Of a DNA stretch of 6,370 nt, positions 1-4,165 are shown one piece after another. This stretch comes from Natronohydrobacter sp. (GTDB lineage Bacteria; Pseudomonadota; Alphaproteobacteria; Rhodobacterales; Rhodobacteraceae): assembly GCA_007116445.1 (NCBI GenBank), contig SKIM01000046.1, positions 1 through 6,370 on the forward strand. The letters are read 5' to 3'. The first letter of the stretch is position 1. The number at the start of each line of letters is the position of its first letter. The notes under the pieces are model-generated. The model made no database searches, had not been told where the DNA came from, and saw only the letters and a program-made list of their open reading frames with translations. The position numbers were made by a program, and so were the translations under genes.

Positions 1-4
1 CACA

Positions 5-241
5 ATGACCGATCACACCCCCACACCGGGGCACGCCCCCGGCTTGCCCGTCCAGAGCATCTGCAACGATCTGTCCGATCTGCGCGATCAGATTTTGCTG
101 TTGTCGCTGATCTTCAATCAACAAGATGTAGGACAGGCAATTCAGGACGAATGCGCGCAGCGCGCGATCCAGAACCGGCTGGTGGACATGATGATCCAAA
201 CCGACACTTTGCGTTCAAATCTACAGGAGCTGACAGCATGA
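5..241 (+). CDS. Small hypothetical protein, 78 residues
   Basis: I do not recognise this protein. It has a Pro/Gly/His-rich N-terminus (about residues 5-15). The rest, about residues 18-77, looks continuously helical, is rich in Leu, Ile, Gln and Asp, and could form a short coiled coil. No signal peptide, membrane segment or metal-binding motif is visible. The start lies four bases from the window edge, so an upstream start or coding sequence cannot be excluded. The first bases read ATGA, so it may itself overlap the stop of a preceding gene. Its 3' end overlaps the next gene by ATGA. It is probably a small phage or accessory gene of the element. Confidence rests on the coupled gene structure and the plausible composition, not on homology. 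Confidence 0.6.
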   Translation: MTDHTPTPGHAPGLPVQSICNDLSDLRDQILLLSLIFNQQDVGQAIQDECAQRAIQNRLVDMMIQTDTLRSNLQELTA

Positions 242-366
242 GCACCCAAGAGCAGAGCGCCGCCGAATTTGCGGATTTACTGCGCGCCATGAGTGACGAG
301 CAATTCGCGCGCTTCATACAGGCCGTGAGGCGTGATCTGGGTGAACTATATGCACCAGAGGAATAA
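238..366 (+). CDS. Very small hypothetical protein, 42 residues
   Basis: The start is chosen at 238 because an AGGAG ribosome binding site at 225-229 lies 8 bases upstream and the ATG overlaps the preceding stop as ATGA. A longer reading from 151 in the same frame would run far inside the upstream gene and is unlikely. The product is short, acidic and helical, with a pattern of hydrophobic residues (Phe, Leu, Met, Ile) spaced as in an amphipathic helix. The family is not recognised. It is the last gene of the leftmost transcription unit. A 61-base gap with a promoter follows it. Confidence 0.6.
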   Translation: MSTQEQSAAEFADLLRAMSDEQFARFIQAVRRDLGELYAPEE

Positions 367-376
367 AACGTGTGAC

Positions 377-404
377 TTGACGCAAATCTGATTGTGTGTT
401 TAAC
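377..404 (+). promoter_or_regulatory. Sigma70-type promoter for the HTH-integrase operon
   Basis: TTGACG at 377-382 matches the usual alphaproteobacterial -35 element. TTTAAC at 399-404 is a plausible -10 (4 of 6 consensus bases) after a 16-base spacer. Transcription would start near 411, shortly before the ribosome binding site GGAG (416-419) and the ATG at 428. The 7-base sequence ACGCAAA occurs at 380-386 and again at 406-412, overlapping the -35 and lying just after the -10. A small palindrome AATC-T-GATT lies at 385-393 in the spacer. These could be operator sites for the adjacent MerR-like protein, but that is inference. Confidence 0.55.
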
Positions 405-427
405 TACGCAAAGTCGGAGATTGAGCG

Positions 428-1024
428 ATGCAGCTAGAGCTTGAAACCTACATGCCGAATGAGGCCGAAGAAATCACGGGCGTGACGCAAGCGACAGTGC
501 GGAACTGGCGGCGCGCAGGCTATCTTGATCGCCCCAAAGGTCATGCCCGCTACACAATCGCCGATCTTCTGGTCATGTTTGCAACGCGCCTGATGGTTGA
601 ACGTGGCGTGGCCGTAAAAGCGGCCACGCCATTCGCAAGGGAAGCTGCGCGCGCGATTTTTCAGACGGTGATCTATCGAAAAGACGCATATGCCCCCGCA
701 CTTTTGGGCGACAAGGCCGCAGATGATTTGCAGCGTCTCGAAGCGCTTTTCGCGCTTGGCGACAGAACGGCTCAACAGTTTGGCCTTGCAGGCATAAAGC
801 GCCCTGACTGGCTTATTATCTGGGCAGATGACAACATCGAATTTCTCTATGATAGTGATGCAGACGGAGAAACCGCAGACGCGCAGTTTTTTGGCAACAT
901 CAAGTATTCAGAGGAATACGTTCAAGGCCCGGTGATGATGCTCTGTCTACCGGCTCTGGCGCACATGATCTGCAAGCGCCTTCCCCGCCCTGCGATCAAG
1001 TGCAGCACGGAGGCGACCGCATGA
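428..1024 (+). CDS. MerR-like helix-turn-helix regulatory protein
   Basis: This is a 198-residue protein with an N-terminal DNA-binding domain. Residues about 11-31 form a helix-turn-helix in which TGVTQATVRNWRRAGYL is typical of MerR-superfamily recognition helices. A short wing follows around residues 36-45, ending in RYTIADLLVM. The C-terminal two thirds (about 65-198) is unrecognised. It contains an acidic patch near residues 135-155 and a hydrophobic stretch near 165-180 that is too polar at its borders to call a membrane segment. The GGAG at 416-419 lies 8 bases before the ATG. It is the first gene after the promoter and heads the cassette that ends in the integrase, so it is a natural candidate for the element's repressor or activator. 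The DNA-binding assignment is fairly sure; the regulatory role is inferred. Confidence 0.75.
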   Translation: MQLELETYMPNEAEEITGVTQATVRNWRRAGYLDRPKGHARYTIADLLVMFATRLMVERGVAVKAATPFAREAARAIFQTVIYRKDAYAPALLGDKAADDLQRLEALFALGDRTAQQFGLAGIKRPDWLIIWADDNIEFLYDSDADGETADAQFFGNIKYSEEYVQGPVMMLCLPALAHMICKRLPRPAIKCSTEATA

Positions 1025-1188
1025 TTTACGCCGGTGATCTTTCTGCTGATCTGGGCTTTGGCCGCAAAATGCCCCCGCGCTTTTGGGCATGGTGCAAGCG
1101 CCACGGCCTGCGCGCTATCGAGGGAAAGCCCTTCGCATTCGAGCGCGAGGCTGTTCAAGACGCATTGGCAAAGGCGGGAAAGGCATGA
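1021..1188 (+). CDS. Small putative DNA-binding protein, 55 residues
   Basis: The start at 1021 overlaps the preceding stop as ATGA and has a strong GGAGG (1009-1013) 7 bases upstream, which favours it over an in-frame ATG at 1000. The sequence has a shape often seen in small MerR/excisionase-like proteins: a short helix, a Trp-rich second helix (residues 19-29, RFWAWCKRHGL), a Gly-containing turn, then FAFEREAVQDALAKAG, which resembles the wing and final helix of those folds. The family is not recognised with certainty. Sandwiched between a MerR-like gene and an AlpA-like gene, it is probably an accessory regulator or recombination directionality factor. The gene call is solid, the function tentative. 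Confidence 0.6.
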   Translation: MIYAGDLSADLGFGRKMPPRFWAWCKRHGLRAIEGKPFAFEREAVQDALAKAGKA

Positions 1189-1430
1189 GCAAAGCAACAC
1201 TTCCAGACTGGCCCGGATACCTGCGTCGCGCGCGCGCTGCGCAATATCTCGACGTTTCCACAACCAAGTTCGACGATCTGGTGCGCGAAGGCATCATGCC
1301 AGCCCCGATCACGCGCGTGGGCGTCAAGCTATGGTCGCGCGCGCAGATCGATCTAGTGATGCATGACAGCGACCCGGACGGCGCAGAGGGAGGGCTTGCG
1401 TCATGCGACGCCGTATTTCCACAACTCTGA
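1185..1430 (+). CDS. AlpA/excisionase-like helix-turn-helix protein
   Basis: This is an 81-residue protein starting at an ATGA overlap with the upstream gene. Residues about 11-60 match the layout of the AlpA / HTH_17 (MerR-superfamily) excisionase fold. It has LRRARAAQYLDVSTTKFDDL as the helix-turn-helix, REGIMPAPITRVGVKLWSR as turn plus wing, and AQIDLVM as the closing helix. Proteins of this type regulate or direct excision by a neighbouring tyrosine integrase. Here the integrase gene starts inside this gene's last 28 bases, so the two are translationally linked. The C-terminal tail (residues 61-81) is acidic and lies in the overlap. The choice between excisionase and transcriptional activator of int cannot be made from sequence alone. 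Confidence 0.75.
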   Translation: MSKATLPDWPGYLRRARAAQYLDVSTTKFDDLVREGIMPAPITRVGVKLWSRAQIDLVMHDSDPDGAEGGLASCDAVFPQL

Positions 1431-2527
1431 AACATCTGAACCGGTCCGGCACCTTCCCGAGCGGAAATCCCCGATTCTACATGGGGCCGAAAGGGTCAAA
1501 GCGTGTGCCCATGCCAGACGCGGCGACAGATCATCCCAAGTTTCTGGCAGCATATGCCAAGGCTCTGGCCAGCTTCATGGACTTGGACGGAATCGACCTG
1601 CGCTTGCCAGCCCCGAAAGGATCGATCAATGAGGCGATCCGCGACTATCTGCGCAGCGGCGACTGGCAATCTCTGAGCGACGGCACCCGCGCGCGGCGCA
1701 GGCCCGAGCTTGACCGGATCGCAGAGAGCTATGGGCAGGCCGATCTGCGCACGTTGAGGCCCGAGCACATCCGCGCAGACCTGAAAGGGCTTGAGCCGCA
1801 CCCCCGCAACAACCGGCTGAAAGTCTGGCGCGCGCTGATGGCGCACGCCACAGAGTCGTTCAGCTTACCAGCCAATCCGGCGGCGGCGGTGGCAAAGTCA
1901 AAGACCCAAGCGACAGACGGTCATGCGAGCTGGACGCAAGGCGACGTTGACAAGTTCCGCAAGCATTGGCCGATCGACAGCGCCCCGCGACTTGCCTTCG
2001 AGCTGATCTATTGGACCGGCGCGCGCATTTCAGACGCGATCAGGCTTGGCGAGGGCAATATAGGCCGCGACGGCATTCTGACACTTCGCCAGGGCAAAAC
2101 AGGCGGCGAAGCCTATGTGCCGATGGCGCGGCACGCATCGCCCCTTGGCGCGCGGCTGGGCGGTGATCTGAACCACCTTCTGGACGCGATCCAGAAGCGC
2201 CCCGAGCGGCATCTGGGCTTCATAGTGACCGCGCACGGCTCTGTGCGATCCATTAAGGCCGCGTCGCAGTGGTTTTCCGAGAAGGCCAGAGAGGCCGGGA
2301 TAGAGGGCAAGGCGGCCCACGGCCTGCGCAAGCGCCGCACTGAGCTGCTGATCGAGGCAGGCGCGACCCGCGATCAGGTAAAGGCATGGATAGGGCACGA
2401 ATCAGACGCGATGATCGCGCTCTATGCGAAGAAATTCGACCGCAAGCGCGCCCTGACCGGCACATCGGAGGCGGGCAAAAGTTCCAACTTTGACGAAAAG
2501 TTCCAACAAAAGGGCGAAAAGCTATGA
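1403..2527 (+). CDS. int: Tyrosine site-specific integrase
   Basis: This is a complete 374-residue phage-type tyrosine recombinase that would integrate and excise the element by a covalent 3'-phosphotyrosine intermediate. The N-terminal part (about 1-65) resembles an arm-binding region, about 72-165 is the SAM-like core-binding domain, and about 175-350 is the catalytic domain. The catalytic residues visible are R208 (in TGARIS), K232 (RQGKTG), H306 and R309 (HGLRK), H332 (WIGHES) and nucleophile Y341 (ALYAKKF), with the canonical 9-residue H-to-Y spacing. The start at 1403 has an AGGGAGGG-type ribosome binding site ending 8 bases upstream. The stop overlaps the next gene as ATGA, so int is coupled to genes that run into the structural module, which is unusual. 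Its attachment site is not identified. The gene appears intact and active. Confidence 0.95.
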   Translation: MRRRISTTLKHLNRSGTFPSGNPRFYMGPKGSKRVPMPDAATDHPKFLAAYAKALASFMDLDGIDLRLPAPKGSINEAIRDYLRSGDWQSLSDGTRARRRPELDRIAESYGQADLRTLRPEHIRADLKGLEPHPRNNRLKVWRALMAHATESFSLPANPAAAVAKSKTQATDGHASWTQGDVDKFRKHWPIDSAPRLAFELIYWTGARISDAIRLGEGNIGRDGILTLRQGKTGGEAYVPMARHASPLGARLGGDLNHLLDAIQKRPERHLGFIVTAHGSVRSIKAASQWFSEKAREAGIEGKAAHGLRKRRTELLIEAGATRDQVKAWIGHESDAMIALYAKKFDRKRALTGTSEAGKSSNFDEKFQQKGEKL

Positions 2528-2661
2528 CTTTTCAGAGACATGAAAAAGGTTTGGCGATCCCGGGAGGTGTGCAAAATGCTAATCCTTCCAGCGATGTAGC
2601 GCCAGAAATTCCCAACTCGCCCCCAAAGCAATATCAGGCACTTACCGGCATAGGTTCCAAC
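2477..2661 (+). repeat. GTTCCAAC direct repeats around the end of int
   Basis: AAAAGTTCCAAC is repeated exactly at 2477-2488 and 2496-2507, 19 bases apart, in the last codons of int. The core GTTCCAAC recurs at 2654-2661, and a near copy TTCCCAAC lies at 2609-2616. The third copy is part of a short inverted repeat, TTCC-AACT-GGAA. The stretch from about 2470 to 2680 is visibly richer in A and T than the flanking genes. Short repeats beside int are typical of integrase arm-type sites near attP, but this may also be chance within coding sequence. Confidence 0.4.
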
Positions 2662-3009
2662 TGGAAACACGTCAGTATTGCCGTTCGGATGCGCAGCGCC
2701 GCTGATCTGGCCGAGGCGATAGCGGCAGCGCATCCCGAAGACGCGCGCCCCCTCATGACAGCGGCGCTGATCGATCTTCATGAGGGAATGCCCCAGTCGG
2801 AAGCCCTCGACCCAAGCGCGGCGCAGGAGTGGGCCAAGCGCGCAGGCGAGGCCGAGCTTGTGGCGATGGCCGAGGCCGTGGCGACAGAGCTGCAAGGCCG
2901 CGCGCTGCACCTTGACCAACGCAAGGGCGTGCTGCGCTGGCTGTTCCTGTCACTGCCATTCGAAAACCGCCTGCGCTTCCTGCACTGGGGAAAGGAGCAT
3001 GTGGCATGA
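2524..3009 (+). CDS. Hypothetical protein, 161 residues
   Basis: The family is not recognised. The start at 2524 is chosen for the ATGA overlap with int and a purine-rich AAAAGGG sequence about 10 bases upstream. An internal ATG at 2689 (residue 56) is a real alternative, because the first 55 residues are low-complexity in appearance, polar and Pro/Asn-rich, and their DNA is more A/T-rich than the rest. From about residue 58 the protein is strongly helical and Ala/Glu/Leu-rich, ending in a Trp/Phe/Arg-rich segment (RWLFLSLPFENRLRFLHWG, about 138-156). No helix-turn-helix is visible, so I cannot call it the small terminase even though a TerS gene would be expected somewhere near. It lies between int and the connector gene. 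Confidence 0.6.
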   Translation: MTFQRHEKGLAIPGGVQNANPSSDVAPEIPNSPPKQYQALTGIGSNWKHVSIAVRMRSAADLAEAIAAAHPEDARPLMTAALIDLHEGMPQSEALDPSAAQEWAKRAGEAELVAMAEAVATELQGRALHLDQRKGVLRWLFLSLPFENRLRFLHWGKEHVA

Positions 3010-3578
3010 GAATGACCATCGAGCGCCTGACCCGCCCCCCGCTTGACCTCGATCTGGCCGCGACTCGCAATCATCTGCGCATCGATGGCGACTATGACGA
3101 CGCAAGCCTGATCGAAATGACCGAGGCGGCGGCGTATGAGCTGCAAGAGGCCGCAGAGATGGCGCTGATCACTCAGATGATCCGCGTGACGCTGGAAGGC
3201 TGGCCCGACAGCGACCGCCTGCGCCTGCCCATTGGGCCGGTTCTGGGTGATGATCCCACATTTCAGGCGATGGCCGAGGGCGAGCTGATCGAGGCCGAGC
3301 TGATTGGCGGCATGCGTCCGGTTCTGGTTCTGGGCGAGACGGTCACAGAGTATCTTCGCCATGCCCGTTTCGTGATCGAGTATGAGGCAGGCTTCGGCGC
3401 GACAGCCGAGACCCTGCCCCCAGACATTCGGCACGCGATCCGCGATCAGGTGGGCGCGCTCTATGACTTCCGGGGCGCTAACCCGCATGAGGGCAAGACA
3501 CCACATGCGCGCGGCACGTCCGGCCTGTCCTACGCCATGCAGCGCGCCATAGGGCGCTACAGGGGGGTAGCGGCATGA
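3006..3578 (+). CDS. Head-tail connector (phage gp6/gp8-like)
   Basis: This 190-residue protein resembles the gp6-like / phiE125 gp8 head-tail connector family. These proteins form a ring under the portal and join the filled head to the tail. The features that match are HLRIDGDYDDASLIEMTEAA (residues 23-42), followed by the helix ending in ALITQ, a strand RVTLEGWP, the RLRLPIGPV motif (71-79), and the C-terminal FVIEYEAGFG...LPPDIRHAIRDQVGALY (about 122-153). In the family the first part is a helical bundle and the LP..PV segment starts the beta region. AAGGAG at 2992-2997 lies 8 bases before the ATG, which also overlaps the upstream stop as ATGA. It is odd that this gene precedes terL; in HK97-like phages connectors usually follow the capsid gene. 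Confidence 0.85.
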   Translation: MRMTIERLTRPPLDLDLAATRNHLRIDGDYDDASLIEMTEAAAYELQEAAEMALITQMIRVTLEGWPDSDRLRLPIGPVLGDDPTFQAMAEGELIEAELIGGMRPVLVLGETVTEYLRHARFVIEYEAGFGATAETLPPDIRHAIRDQVGALYDFRGANPHEGKTPHARGTSGLSYAMQRAIGRYRGVAA

Positions 3579-3784
3579 CAGGGCCAGAGCTTGAGCGCCT
3601 GCTGTTCTACATGCCTGTCTGCGCCGAGAAGGCCGCAACGGCATGGCTACGCGACTTTGCGCGCGACATGGCACGCCGCGCGCATTGGCGCAACTTCAAG
3701 CCCACACGCAAGCAGATCGAGGTCATGCGCGGCATGGTGGATGATCTGTTTAGGCGGCGCACAGGGGAGCTGATCGAGGATTGA
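3575..3784 (+). CDS. Small hypothetical phage protein, 69 residues
   Basis: The start at 3575 is an ATGA overlap with the connector gene, preceded by a G-rich AGGGGGG 7 bases upstream. The protein is basic and helical, with two segments: residues about 1-35 (Leu/Ala/Arg-rich) and the motif WRNFKPTRKQIEVMRGMVDD (38-57). The pattern W-x-x-x-P-T-x-K-Q-x-x-x-M-x-x-(L/M)-V is one I associate with small uncharacterised proteins of alphaproteobacterial phages, but I cannot name a family or function. It is the last gene before the structured non-coding stretch and terL. Confidence 0.65.
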   Translation: MTGPELERLLFYMPVCAEKAATAWLRDFARDMARRAHWRNFKPTRKQIEVMRGMVDDLFRRRTGELIED

Positions 3785-3793
3785 GAAGGACAC

Positions 3794-4144
3794 GGCGCGG
3801 CCTTGAGCTGCGCCCTCTGGCGGTGTGCCCGGTGCGACATGTTCCGCCGTCAGAGTATCGAGCTAGAGAGGAGACCGCCAAGCTCAGGGGTAGCCATGAC
3901 GTGCCGAAAGGCCCGTTCGCTCCTTGCCCCAAGGCGGCACTGCGACCCTATCGCGGTGAACACGGGAGCGCGCAGACGCCAGAGGGACAGGGCGTTTGTA
4001 TCCAAGGCGGCGGCCAGGCTCCGTTCGGGCAGGCAAGATCGCGGCGGATAGGGGCGACGGGCTGGGTTTTATTCCCGGCTGTAAGTCGCCTGCTATCCGC
4101 CACAACGACCTCACCGGTTGGGCAGGAACATCTGCACAACGGTG
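3794..4144 (+). ncRNA. Candidate large structured RNA upstream of terL
   Basis: No believable gene lies between 3785 and 4165. Hand folding gives consecutive helices. A: 3794-3801 with 3807-3814 (8 pairs). B: 3815-3825 with 3845-3855 (11 pairs, abutting A). C: 3860-3864 with 3881-3885. D: 3938-3945 with 3951-3958 (8). E: 3972-3980 with 3991-3999 (9). F: 4043-4051 with 4093-4101 (9 perfect), continued by 4053-4058 with 4085-4090 (6 perfect) and 4060-4066 with 4074-4080 (7). G: 4112-4144 (12 with a bulge and a mismatch). A small CCTTG/CAAGG hairpin lies at 3922-3934. Paired bases that are not Watson-Crick are G-U in the + sense (for example 3799/3809, 3824/3846, 3941/3955, 3975/3996, 4063/4077) and would be A-C on the other strand, so the + strand is the RNA. 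Alternative pairings exist: 3819-3824 with 3874-3879, and 3901-3906 with 3935-3940. The family is unknown to me. It could be a trans-acting phage RNA, a long terL leader, or a folded packaging site. Confidence 0.65.
4112..4144 (+). promoter_or_regulatory. Leader hairpin just before the terL ribosome binding site
   Basis: CACC/GGTG, a bulged G4116, GTTG/CAAC, one G-A mismatch and GCAG/CTGC form a 12-pair hairpin with loop GAACAT (4126-4131). It ends at 4144, three bases before the purine run GAGAGAGAGG (4148-4157) that serves as the terL ribosome binding site. A possible TTG start at 4118 lies inside its 5' arm, which argues against that start. It may influence access to the terL ribosome binding site or be the 3' domain of the larger RNA. 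Confidence 0.45.
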
Positions 4145-4165
4145 AAAGAGAGAGAGGCGCGCGAG

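Noticed and set aside
2477..2507. Alphaproteobacterial LexA box (GTTC-N7-GTTC)
   Set aside because: The two GTTC elements are separated by 15 bases, not 7.
2490..2528. Promoter with TTGACG at 2490-2495 before the 161-residue gene
   Set aside because: There is no -10-like hexamer at 15-19 bases. The nearest TAT sequence is 27 bases away.
2778..3674. Long open frame of 298 codons on the minus strand
   Set aside because: It is antisense to three well-supported, ATGA-coupled genes including the connector. Its product is Arg/Ala/Cys-rich without recognisable motifs, as expected from a shadow frame in GC-rich DNA.
3803..4051. Plus-strand frame with a CxxC-like start (ALWRCARCDMFRR) that could suggest a small zinc-finger protein
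   Set aside because: It has a TTG start inside a hairpin with no ribosome binding site, and the rest is random-looking Arg-rich sequence. The Cys pair is not followed by a second ligand pair in a sensible position.
4043..4101. Composite hairpin as an ordinary Rho-independent terminator
   Set aside because: The T-rich run is in the loop (4067-4073), and no T tract follows the 3' arm on either strand.
4118..4165. TTG at 4118 as an upstream start of terL
   Set aside because: It lies in the arm of a hairpin without a usable ribosome binding site, whereas the ATG at 4166 has GAGAGAGAGG 8 bases upstream.
3785..4165. Group I or II intron, RNase P RNA or tmRNA
   Set aside because: I found no group I core-like segments, domain V-like hairpin or conserved RNase P blocks. 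A brief resemblance of 4034-4052 to an RNase P segment is not supported by the other conserved regions.
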